A DNA stretch of 24,299 nt from a virus. The position numbers were made by a program, and so were the translations under genes. Shown one piece after another: positions 1 to 4,837 of this stretch; position 1 is the first letter of the stretch, and the number at the start of each line of letters is the position of its first letter. The notes beneath the pieces were generated by a model. The model was given only the letters and a program-made list of their open reading frames with translations. It did no database searches and was not told the origin of the DNA. The stretch covers positions 1 through 24,299 of the IMG/VR virus record IMGVR_UViG_3300021138_000167. One strand, written 5' to 3'.

Positions 1-25
1 ACGTTAGTGGCCCGCCGTTTTATAT

Positions 26-322
26 TCACACACACATGTGGTCGCTTGGAAGCTCGAACGATTTAAACCATTCGACAGTTTCCCTGTGGCAATGTTCATT
101 GCCGGTATCGTAGATTTCCCACACAAGTTCTGCGACCTTGGCGGTTATATCTGACCAAGTGCCGACTTCATCCAACCATAGAATGGCTTTGATTGTGTTT
201 GGATTATCAATTTGCATGGAGTAAATCCAATCGACCAATGCCTCGACCGACCGAAATGGTTGTTCATCCATCCATGGCTTGCGGTCTTGACCTTTGAACA
301 TGATGATACCGAATGATTCCAT
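26..322 (-). CDS. hypothetical protein, 98 aa
   Basis: I do not recognise this protein. It is acidic and tryptophan-rich, apparently soluble, with no membrane segment. The start is supported by GGAGGA seven bases upstream; that ribosome binding site lies inside the last codons of the upstream 41-aa gene, so the two are probably translated as a unit. It is the last gene of the leftward operon visible before the window edge. Residues PFRSVEAL contain the GGTCGGTC motif that recurs across this operon, read in the same frame (CGG TCG GTC) as in the 92-aa and 74-aa genes. A competing 172-aa reverse frame overlaps it but has no ribosome binding site. Confidence 0.75.
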   Translation of the reverse strand: MESFGIIMFKGQDRKPWMDEQPFRSVEALVDWIYSMQIDNPNTIKAILWLDEVGTWSDITAKVAELVWEIYDTGNEHCHRETVEWFKSFELPSDHMCV

Positions 323-326
323 AGCT

Positions 327-452
327 TTATCCTCCGATTGCGATGATGCCAGCCAAGATAGCTGCTACTGCGATTGTGATAGCCGCCGCCCATAGGGCGA
401 TGGCTGTTATTTCGATTAGGGCGACCAATGCCCATGAGACCAATCGTGACAT
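327..452 (-). CDS. small hydrophobic membrane peptide, 41 aa
   Basis: Reading the minus strand from the ATG at 452 gives a 41-residue peptide that begins MSRLVSWALVALIEITAIAL and continues almost entirely with Ala, Ile, Val, Leu and Gly. It is expected to sit in the membrane as one long helix or a tight hairpin; Glu14 is the only acidic residue. GGAGAGA lies five bases before the start, and its final GGAGGA codons double as the ribosome binding site of the 98-aa gene. Its position after the GACC arrays and the half-operator at 487-495 suggests it could have its own promoter. Small phage membrane peptides include holin-like and superinfection-exclusion proteins, but nothing here selects a role. 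Confidence 0.65.
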   Translation of the reverse strand: MSRLVSWALVALIEITAIALWAAAITIAVAAILAGIIAIGG

Positions 453-469
453 GCTCTCTCCATTGCTTT

Positions 470-540
470 GACCGACCGACCGACCGATATGACAGTTTGG
501 CACACGACCGACTTATAGTCAAGTGACCGACCGACCGACA
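470..540. repeat. GACC tetranucleotide arrays in an intergenic region
   Basis: Four tandem GACC units (470-485), a short GACCGAC (506-512) and three tandem GACC units followed by GACA (525-540) lie between the 92-aa and 41-aa leftward genes. The same GACCGACC 8-mer also occurs inside neighbouring genes at 245, 633, 971, 1037/1041 and 1103. Between the arrays, 487-495 reads ATATGACAG, identical to nine bases of the palindromic operators at 2286 and 3323. Iterons, a protein-binding array or simple-repeat drift are all possible. Confidence 0.7.
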
Positions 541-543
541 GAT

Positions 544-577
544 AATGCGCCGCGACTGATTATCCGATCGGCGCATT
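544..577. other. inverted repeat (9-bp arms) after the 92-aa gene
   Basis: AATGCGCCG (544-552) and CGGCGCATT (569-577) are perfect inverted repeats around a 16-base loop. On the minus strand the hairpin falls about 26 bases after the stop of the 92-aa gene. No U-run follows, so it is not a canonical intrinsic terminator; it may instead stabilise or process the operon transcript, or be part of the adjacent repeat region. Confidence 0.45.
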
Positions 578-602
578 TGCACATTTCGCCGGAGGTTGTC
601 GG

Positions 603-881
603 TCAATATTCGCATGGGAGCAACAACGTGGTGACCGACCGATCTGCCTCGGTGATGATCCACAGCTTCCCTGCGCCGATCAGCTTATAGACCGACATCA
701 CGCGCCGGTTGCCTAATCGGATCGCCTCGATATTTAGGTGGGCGTCGTCTTGGCATATATCGCCGAAGTCTCCACAAGCATGGCGACCGACTAGCATAGA
801 CGCAAGGTCTATGTCTTTTTCGAGCAGCGACCACGCGCCGGGCGTGGCGACAACTTGACCGATGGGAAAACATGGTGTCAT
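603..881 (-). CDS. conserved plasmid/phage protein, 92 aa (ADRSxTTLLLP family)
   Basis: The protein resembles a conserved small family carried on plasmids, integrative elements and phages. It shows the family's N-terminal MTPCFPIGQVVATPGA, an internal aspartate-rich stretch (GDFGDICQDD) and the C-terminal signature KLWIITEADRSVTTLLLP. The biochemical role is, to my knowledge, unknown. The ATG shares four bases (ATGA) with the stop of the upstream 74-aa gene and has GAGG five bases upstream, indicating translational coupling. Where I would expect DRSATTLLLP, this copy has DRSVTTLLLP; that valine codon completes a GGTCGGTC motif, consistent with pressure on the DNA motif. The family assignment is from memory. 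Confidence 0.85.
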   Translation of the reverse strand: MTPCFPIGQVVATPGAWSLLEKDIDLASMLVGRHACGDFGDICQDDAHLNIEAIRLGNRRVMSVYKLIGAGKLWIITEADRSVTTLLLPCEY

Positions 882-1102
882 TTGCGCCTCACAAGTTTAC
901 GTGACCGAAGCATCATTTCTGTTGTGTAAGCATCCATCTCGGCTAATAGCTTAGCCACATAAGGATCAGTGACCGACCGCTCGCGGTATAGTGGCAAGGT
1001 GCGCTGTATATCCTCTACAGCGTGGCGCATATCGGCGACCGACCGACCACGTGCGCGTTGCGTGTAGTACTCAAGAGAGTAGGGGATGGGGTCAATTTTC
1101 AT
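878..1102 (-). CDS. hypothetical protein, 74 aa
   Basis: I do not recognise the family. The frame is open further upstream, but the start at 1102 (MKIDPIPYSLEYYTQ...) is favoured because it forms an ATGA overlap with the preceding 59-aa gene and has GAGGG six bases upstream. The protein looks like a small soluble helical protein (MRHAVEDIQRTLPLY, VAKLLAEMDAYTTEMML) with a basic tail, RSRKLVRRK. It contains two in-frame copies of the GGTCGGTC-encoded tripeptide Arg-Ser-Val, at RGRSVADM and RERSVTDP. It is coupled by ATGA overlaps on both sides. Confidence 0.75.
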   Translation of the reverse strand: MKIDPIPYSLEYYTQRARGRSVADMRHAVEDIQRTLPLYRERSVTDPYVAKLLAEMDAYTTEMMLRSRKLVRRK

Positions 1103-1278
1103 GACCGACCCTCTGCGACCGATACCGTGCCCGTGCGACCAGCTAACAGGCGCGCCACTGTCAGCGCGGCCTTGCGTGTTTGGTAGTGACCGATCACGCA
1201 TCGCCGATCCGCAACTATTGCTTCAATTGACCATCTAACAGCGGATTTATACGCTTGTTTTGTTATTGTATAGGTCAT
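1099..1278 (-). CDS. hypothetical protein, 59 aa
   Basis: Translation from the ATG at 1278 gives MTYTITKQAYKSAVRW..., preferred over longer versions because GAGGGGG lies five bases upstream. The protein is small and basic, with a central VIGHYQTRKAALTVARLLAG helix. I do not recognise it. Its stop overlaps the start of the 74-aa gene by ATGA. The C-terminal codons carry another GGTCGGTC copy, ending EGRS. Confidence 0.65.
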   Translation of the reverse strand: MTYTITKQAYKSAVRWSIEAIVADRRCVIGHYQTRKAALTVARLLAGRTGTVSVAEGRS

Positions 1279-1289
1279 GTTTGCCCCCT

Positions 1290-1370
1290 CTATATAAACG
1301 CCATGGCGCCAAGCGCGCCGACCACGACGAAACACATAATCGTAACAATAGCCTCAAGCAGCTTTAGCAT
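1290..1370 (-). CDS. tiny membrane peptide, 26 aa
   Basis: The minus strand encodes MLKLLEAIVTIMCFVVVGAL followed by GAMAFI, essentially one transmembrane helix. GGAG lies nine bases upstream of this ATG; an in-frame ATG at 1385 would add five residues but has no ribosome binding site. The stop is 11 bases before the next gene's start. It fits the operon's spacing and direction, but at this length chance cannot be ruled out. Function unknown. Confidence 0.45.
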   Translation of the reverse strand: MLKLLEAIVTIMCFVVVGALGAMAFI

Positions 1371-1413
1371 AGCTTTACACTCCATTTTAATCGTCACTAT
1401 TGGCGCTTATCTA

Positions 1414-1431
1414 GGGCGCCCGTGGGCGCCC
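1414..1431. other. GC-rich hairpin (two GGGCGCCC palindromes)
   Basis: Two copies of GGGCGCCC separated by GT can fold into a strong GC stem. On the minus strand it starts about ten bases after the stop of the 245-aa gene. No U-tract follows, so an intrinsic terminator is unlikely; mRNA stabilisation or partial attenuation between the 245-aa gene and the small genes is plausible. GGCGCC recurs nearby at about 1304 and 1456. Confidence 0.4.
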
Positions 1432-1440
1432 CTGTAAACG

Positions 1441-2178
1441 TCAATTAAAGTGACTGGCGCCCGCGCCGTGCGCCACAATGGCGATAGATTTAGCCTTGAC
1501 GGTATTTCCCCCGCAAAGCTTGCAATCGGCGCAAGTGGTCCGCTTGCCAGCCTCTTTTGATGCAGGGCATAATGTCTCTTTTGTCTTGTCAATTTCCGAT
1601 AGACTTTTGACCACGCGAAACGTGCGAAAAGCTTTTTTCCAAGCTTGTGCCGCTTGCTGGATTGTTTCCACAGAAACCATATAAAGCGCGGGATCAAAAG
1701 CTGAGCTTTTGTTGCGTGACTGATGGCTATAGCCTGTATGCGCTTTGGCCTTGGAAAGCAAAGCTAGCCAAACGTAGGCAGGAACTGCCGCGCCGTCACC
1801 GTAGGTCCCGATCCGCACAAGCGCGCTTTCACCTATTCCGGCGATATCTTGCGCCATAGGATAGAGCCCCTTCTGGTAGGCTTGCCAAACGATTAACGGA
1901 CCTTGGCCTAATAGGACATAACAAGCGCGATCTTTTGCTTGCTTTGCTTTGGGATCGTCTGTTGCTTGCCCACGCATAGGACACGTGCCGCAAATTGATT
2001 TGTCTAGGCCAAGCTTACTAGCCAAGCGCGGATCTGTATCAGAACGCAGAATATAGGTCTGTAGCATTTTGCCTGTCTTTTTGTTTCGATTGCTTTCCAC
2101 TGCAATCGCCACAATAGGCGCGCCATCAATTAGGCTTGGACCTTGATATATGATCGCGCTTTTTGATTGCTTAGCCAT
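1441..2178 (-). CDS. conserved phage protein with Cys-rich (zinc-like) motifs, 245 aa
   Basis: This resembles a widespread conserved phage hypothetical family (I recall it as DUF7227, from memory). Signature stretches are YQGPSLIDGAPIVAIA near the start, CGTCPMRG (Cys63, Cys66), CYVLLGQGPLIVWQAYQKGLYP, VRIGTYGDGAAVP, TGYSHQ, and a C-terminal CPASKEAG (Cys204) with CADCKLCGG (Cys216, 219, 222) followed by IAIVAHGAG. The paired cysteines suggest metal binding or an iron-sulfur site; no activity is established that I know of. It is the first gene of the leftward operon, transcribed from a TTGACA promoter embedded in a palindrome at 2286-2301. Length matches my recollection of the family. Confidence 0.85.
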   Translation of the reverse strand: MAKQSKSAIIYQGPSLIDGAPIVAIAVESNRNKKTGKMLQTYILRSDTDPRLASKLGLDKSICGTCPMRGQATDDPKAKQAKDRACYVLLGQGPLIVWQAYQKGLYPMAQDIAGIGESALVRIGTYGDGAAVPAYVWLALLSKAKAHTGYSHQSRNKSSAFDPALYMVSVETIQQAAQAWKKAFRTFRVVKSLSEIDKTKETLCPASKEAGKRTTCADCKLCGGNTVKAKSIAIVAHGAGASHFN

Positions 2179-2264
2179 TAGGTCAATCTCCGGTTTAGGA
2201 TATGCCTATCTAACATGCTAAAATGACAGATTGCTAATCGTTATTTCCAATAGCTTTTTGCGGG

Positions 2265-2301
2265 ATCATTGGAACAATCAATTAGACTGTCAATATGACA
2301 T
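2265..2301 (-). promoter_or_regulatory. leftward promoter with palindromic operator
   Basis: On the minus strand, TTGACA (2293-2288) is followed 17 bases later by AATGAT (2270-2265), a perfect -35 with a 4/6 -10. The -35 sits inside ACTGTCAATATGACAT (2286-2301), near-identical to the palindrome at 3323-3337. A half-site TGACAG lies downstream at 2224-2229. A repressor bound here would block the leftward operon and could also influence the rightward gene at 2343. Confidence 0.55.
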
Positions 2302-2342
2302 GCAGTAAGTTATTTACATAAGCAATAGAGAGAGACTGAATT

Positions 2343-2609
2343 ATGGCAATAAGACAAGTAAAGACTGTAGCGCGCAAGGCAACTGCTGCAATGAGAAGCG
2401 CGCCTTTTGGCCTAGGATTCCGTGAAGCGCGCAAAGGAAAACCGCTCAACTATGACGCTTTCCCACGTGATACTAACGCGCAATGGCAATATGAGCGTGG
2501 GCGATTATTTGCTCATATATTTGCGGGAAAGCTTAAGGTTAACAATAAGCTAAGCTGCTATGCAATTGAAGCGTTTTATGACGCAATGCGCCTCAAACTT
2601 ATCTTCTAA
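2343..2609 (+). CDS. small basic protein, weakly RMF-like, 88 aa
   Basis: It has a basic N-terminus (MAIRQVKTVARKATAAM) followed by FGLGFREARKGKPLNYDAF and AQWQYERGRLFAHIFAG. The spacing of Gly-Arg-Glu-Ala, Pro, and Gln-Trp-x-Tyr-Glu-Arg-Gly loosely recalls ribosome modulation factor and RMF-like phage proteins; that is a resemblance only. The ATG follows a GAGAGAGA stretch. It is the first gene of a rightward trio ending at the terminator at 3071, diverging from the 245-aa gene across a 164-base gap that carries the operator. Confidence 0.75.
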   Translation: MAIRQVKTVARKATAAMRSAPFGLGFREARKGKPLNYDAFPRDTNAQWQYERGRLFAHIFAGKLKVNNKLSCYAIEAFYDAMRLKLIF

Positions 2610-2628
2610 CTTGGAAAGGAAAAAAACA

Positions 2629-2886
2629 ATGGAAACTGTCACCGCAACACAATCTAGGCCTTTGCATGTTATCGCACGAGAGATCAGGCGAGACTGGAAA
2701 AACGTAACCTATGCTGCAAAGCCCTATCTTGAGGCTATGGCTACGCTAAACGATATTAAAGAGCCGTTTCATTATGATAGCGGGAAAAGTGTAGTGCTCT
2801 ACTTTTTGAGCAATGCAGCCTCTTGGCGGGGCGATACCGCAAAGCGCGTAAAGGCTGAATTAAAAGCAATGTGCAAGGGGGCTTAG
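2629..2886 (+). CDS. conserved small phage protein, 85 aa
   Basis: The protein matches a conserved small phage family of unknown function: PLHVIAREIRRDWKNVTYAA, PYLEAMATL and SGKSVVLYFLSNAASWRGDT, with a C-terminal AKRVKAELKAM helix. The start at METVTATQSR is chosen because AAAGGA lies upstream; the frame is open further but would overlap the previous gene. It is probably soluble. The ribosome binding site of the next gene lies within its last codons. Confidence 0.85.
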   Translation: METVTATQSRPLHVIAREIRRDWKNVTYAAKPYLEAMATLNDIKEPFHYDSGKSVVLYFLSNAASWRGDTAKRVKAELKAMCKGA

Positions 2887-2888
2887 CC

Positions 2889-3062
2889 ATGACAATAACA
2901 GTTGAGATTAAGACGGTCTACGGGAATAAGACGGTCTATCCTGTATGCGATAAAGCTTTCGCATTGTGCGCGTTAACGGGAAATAGAACGCTAACGCCGG
3001 ACGCAATCGATTTAATCAAGAAACTAGGTTATGCGATTAAGGTAAAAGCGCCGGAATTGTAA
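2889..3062 (+). CDS. conserved small phage/plasmid protein, 57 aa
   Basis: MTITVEIKTVYGNKTVYPVC with the C-terminal LTPDAIDLIKKLGYAIKV is a pattern I recognise from small conserved proteins on alphaproteobacterial phages and plasmids; function unknown. The start at 2889 is supported by AAGGGGG seven bases upstream, just after the stop of the previous gene. The bidirectional terminator at 3071 follows directly. Confidence 0.8.
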   Translation: MTITVEIKTVYGNKTVYPVCDKAFALCALTGNRTLTPDAIDLIKKLGYAIKVKAPEL

Positions 3063-3070
3063 AACAAGAA

Positions 3071-3094
3071 AAGCCCCGGTCTAAGCCGGGGCTT
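3071..3094. terminator. bidirectional intrinsic terminator
   Basis: AAGCCCCGG (3071-3079), loop TCTAAG, CCGGGGCTT (3086-3094) form a perfect nine-base-pair stem. On the minus strand it is followed by TTCTTGTTTT, a good U-tract for the 49-aa gene at 3117-3266; on the plus strand the tail is weaker (CATTGCTTTG). Placed between convergent genes, it probably serves both. Confidence 0.85.
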
Positions 3095-3116
3095 CATTGC
3101 TTTGCTTGTGTTTGCG

Positions 3117-3266
3117 TTAAATCGAAAAGCCGTTAATGCGAAGAAAAGCAATTTCCTCTTGTGTGGCCATACAAACGGCCATCATGTGCTTGTTAAGGTA
3201 AGCTTGAAGCTTGCAGCGATTGCTAGAGGAAGGAAGCTTGCGAAATTGAGCGATTAGCTTGGCCAT
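3117..3266 (-). CDS. small conserved protein, 49 aa
   Basis: The minus strand reads MAKLIAQFRKLPSSSNRCKL, then QAYLNKHMMAVCMATQEEIA and FLRINGFSI. The ending resembles small alphaproteobacterial hypothetical proteins I recall with a pattern like YLDKHxMAxCMATPEE; I cannot verify this. It has its own promoter (3301-3329) giving a leader of about 28 bases, and a terminator at 3071, so it forms a single-gene unit pointing against its neighbours. Under the same palindromic operator as the leftward operon, it may be co-regulated with it. The ribosome binding site is weak (GGGA). Confidence 0.7.
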   Translation of the reverse strand: MAKLIAQFRKLPSSSNRCKLQAYLNKHMMAVCMATQEEIAFLRINGFSI

Positions 3267-3300
3267 TGGATTAATCCCGTGTTTGATTGCTTACAGTCTT

Positions 3301-3337
3301 TTTTTAGCAAAGCGCGCTTGATCTGTCAATATGACAG
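3301..3337 (-). promoter_or_regulatory. leftward promoter with perfect palindromic operator
   Basis: On the minus strand, TTGACA (3329-3324), a 17-base spacer and TAAAAA (3306-3301) make a good sigma-70-type promoter for the 49-aa gene. The -35 is embedded in CTGTCAATATGACAG (3323-3337), a perfect inverted repeat with six-base arms and a three-base centre. The spacer also contains the palindrome AAGCGCGCTT (3310-3319). Confidence 0.6.
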
Positions 3338-3368
3338 TGTGCAAAAAACGGAAAATATTTTTGAAGCT

Positions 3369-3396
3369 TTGTGATAAGCACGAATCGTGCTATCTT
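3369..3396 (+). promoter_or_regulatory. candidate promoter with a second palindromic operator
   Basis: TTGTGA (3369-3374), 16 bases and TATCTT (3391-3396) form a candidate promoter for the HTH gene at 3433. The spacer holds AGCACGAATCGTGCT (3377-3391), perfect seven-base arms around one central base. Unlike the CTGTCA sites, this palindrome sits between -35 and -10, as expected for a repressor or spacer-distorting activator. The 226-aa HTH product itself is one candidate ligand. Confidence 0.5.
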
Positions 3397-3432
3397 AAAT
3401 CATTGGATTAATTAGGGATTAAGGCGATAGCA

Positions 3433-4113
3433 ATGGCGGGAAGCCCGAAAAAGCGCGCGCGCAATGAGGCCCTAGGGCTTGGTAAGCTTTCTGATTTCAA
3501 GATAACGCCACCAGGAATTGAGCCCCCCACAAGAGAAGCTTGGAACGGCGCAGCAAAGGAAATAGGCGACAAGCGCGAAATAGCCTTGCTAAATGAGGCA
3601 AAGGCTAACATCGGGCGCCCTAGCGTCTTTTCTAAAGAGAAAGCAGAAAGCCTAATAGAGCTTGTAGCAGGGGGCTTGCCATTGTCGCGAGCTTGTAAGC
3701 TGGTGGGGATCAATCGAAAAACAATCAATAATTGGATTTATGGGGAAACGGGAAATGGGGATTTCTTAGCTTTTAGAGAAAACCTTGCCCGTGCGCGTGA
3801 GGATGGTGGGGAATCTTTAGCGGGAGAAGCTCTAAGAGTTGCGCGTGAAACCTACGAGAAAGCGGAAGTCACAAGCGCGCAAGTGCAAAGCGCGACTCTC
3901 TATACTAACGTGTTGAAATGGTACGCTGGCACGCTCAACACTTCGTTTAATCCCAATGCTATCAAGCACTTAGAGATAACTGGGGCTAATGGCGCGCCAC
4001 TAAACGCGCCTGTTGTAATAGATGCGCGATCGTTGCCTGATGATCAAAGAGAGGCAGTAAGGCAAGCCTTGCTTGCCATGCGGGGCGACAGCGCGAAAAC
4101 CATTGACGGCTAA
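3433..4113 (+). CDS. terminase small subunit-like HTH protein, 226 aa
   Basis: After a basic N-terminus (SPKKRARNEALG), residues about 60-103 form a helix-turn-helix of the type in small terminase subunits: IGRPSVFSKEKAESLIELVA, then GGLPLSRACKLVGINRKTINNWI. Residues about 110-165 look helical (EDGGESLAGEALRVARETYE), and the C-terminus resembles a DNA-packaging tail. In the TerS role it would bind the packaging site and load DNA to the large subunit. The large subunit gene is 2.6 kb downstream, with a tRNA and six small genes between, which is unusual. A transcription regulator with the same HTH is the alternative. The start has AAGG nine bases upstream. Confidence 0.7.
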   Translation: MAGSPKKRARNEALGLGKLSDFKITPPGIEPPTREAWNGAAKEIGDKREIALLNEAKANIGRPSVFSKEKAESLIELVAGGLPLSRACKLVGINRKTINNWIYGETGNGDFLAFRENLARAREDGGESLAGEALRVARETYEKAEVTSAQVQSATLYTNVLKWYAGTLNTSFNPNAIKHLEITGANGAPLNAPVVIDARSLPDDQREAVRQALLAMRGDSAKTIDG

Positions 4114-4131
4114 AAAATCGGGAGGGGTGAC

Positions 4132-4185
4132 ATGGTTGGAGGGTCCCGCCAGACCGACCACCGACACCCCGCCTATTGGATATGA
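4132..4185 (+). CDS. possible 17-aa peptide (uncertain)
   Basis: ATG at 4132 follows a strong GGAGGGG site and encodes MVGGSRQTDHRHPAYWI, then stops at TGA. It begins 18 bases after the HTH gene. It could be a leader peptide or the remnant of a longer gene; chance is a serious alternative. It contains the only GACCGACC copy (4152) I noticed outside the first 1.2 kb. Confidence 0.2.
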   Translation: MVGGSRQTDHRHPAYWI

Positions 4186-4189
4186 GTCC

Positions 4190-4203
4190 CAGGCTTAAGC
4201 CTG
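4190..4203. other. 14-bp perfect palindrome
   Basis: CAGGCTTAAGCCTG is fully self-complementary with no loop, so it is more likely a dimeric protein-binding site than an RNA hairpin. It lies in the gap between the HTH gene and the 100-aa gene. A similar CTTAAG-centred palindrome occurs at 4838-4849. Confidence 0.4.
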
Positions 4204-4248
4204 AACCCCTCACCTCAACATACGGCCCACAAAAACTAAACTATACGC

Positions 4249-4328
4249 TTGACTATTCTCAAAATAGGATCAATATAGGCGCAGTCTCAATATAGGATCA
4301 CTAACAGCTATAGGGGTATATAGGGGTA
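4249..4328 (+). repeat. ATAGG-rich direct repeats upstream of the 100-aa gene
   Basis: ATAGGATCA occurs at 4264 and 4292, CAATATAGG at 4271 and 4288, and TATAGGGGTA is tandemly duplicated at 4309-4328, ending at the ATG of the next gene. TTGACT at 4249-4254 could be a -35 with TATAGG at 4274 as -10 (19-base spacer, weak). The repeats may be regulator-binding direct repeats. The rest of the gap 4114-4327 holds only the palindrome at 4190 and the possible peptide at 4132. Confidence 0.4.
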
Positions 4329-4630
4329 TGGTTATAGAAGTACGGGATATATTGCCTAAGAAGGCTATGGGTAATGGGGCCCCCGGAAAAGTACCTGGAA
4401 AAGTTTTTGGTTCTATGGGTCTTTCTAATGGGTCCCCTGTAGGGGTAGGGGGCAATACCCAGGCTGCTACGGCTGGCCAGCCATTGGGTGGGTATATAGG
4501 GCGACCTAGGTTGGAGGAGGTGCCGTATACCTTTGAGGCAACTAAGCCTTGGGAAACTGGTAAAGTTAAGATGTCTAGGGCAACTTGGTATCGGCGTCGG
4601 CGTGAGGCATTGGCCAATAAGAAGCCTTAA
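4328..4630 (+). CDS. small basic protein with C-terminal SRATWYRR motif, 100 aa
   Basis: The first two thirds are rich in Gly, Pro and Val (GNGAPGKVPGKVFGSMGLSN) and look unstructured. The end, KPWETGKVKMSRATWYRRRREA, resembles the recognition helix of small helix-turn-helix proteins (PWE...SRxTWYRR) found in replication-linked or hypothetical proteins of alphaproteobacterial plasmids and phages. Nucleic-acid binding is likely but not proved. The start abuts a tandem TATAGGGGTA repeat, with no clear ribosome binding site apart from GGGG. The next feature is the tRNA gene. Confidence 0.55.
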   Translation: MVIEVRDILPKKAMGNGAPGKVPGKVFGSMGLSNGSPVGVGGNTQAATAGQPLGGYIGRPRLEEVPYTFEATKPWETGKVKMSRATWYRRRREALANKKP

Positions 4631-4720
4631 GTGTTTGTAATTTAACATGAATAGGGAAAGCCAGCAATGATAGAATATGCAAAACGGCAATCTTAAAATT
4701 TGGCAGAATGACATACGCAT

Positions 4721-4795
4721 TCGGGGTTAGTTCAGCGGTAGAACAACGGGTTTTGAGTCCGTGTGCCGGTGGTTCGAATCCATCACCCCGAACCA
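4721..4795 (+). tRNA. tRNA-Gln (anticodon UUG)
   Basis: A complete cloverleaf: acceptor stem TCGGGGT/ACCCCGA, D stem GTTC/GAAC, anticodon stem ACGGG/TCCGT (one G-U) with loop TTTTGAG giving anticodon UUG (4753-4755), five-base variable loop, T stem GGTGG/CCATC with TTCGAAT loop, discriminator A and an encoded CCA (4793-4795). It reads CAA glutamine codons, frequent in the nearby AT-rich genes. An encoded CCA and lack of an adjacent integrase argue for a functional phage tRNA over an att-site remnant. Confidence 0.95.
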
Positions 4796-4837
4796 ATGTA
4801 AAAAATTGCATAAAATTGGCAAAACGCCAGAGGTAAG

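Noticed and set aside
470-540. CRISPR array
   Set aside because: The repeat unit is four bases with no spacers; it is a simple tandem repeat.
145-663. 172-aa minus-strand frame across the GACC arrays
   Set aside because: Overlaps the 98-aa, 41-aa and 92-aa genes, which have ribosome binding sites and coupling; its Arg/Ser/His-rich product is what repeated GGTC gives in another frame.
1647-1859. 70-aa plus-strand frame
   Set aside because: Antisense of the recognisable 245-aa conserved phage protein.
4721-4795. tRNA as a prophage attachment site
   Set aside because: No integrase gene and no second copy of the tRNA 3' end are seen in the window; the gene is complete and internal to the phage genes.
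4575-4811. 78-aa minus-strand frame (VRGDGFEPPAHGLKTRC...)
   Set aside because: This is the antisense of the tRNA gene, a well-known false ORF pattern.
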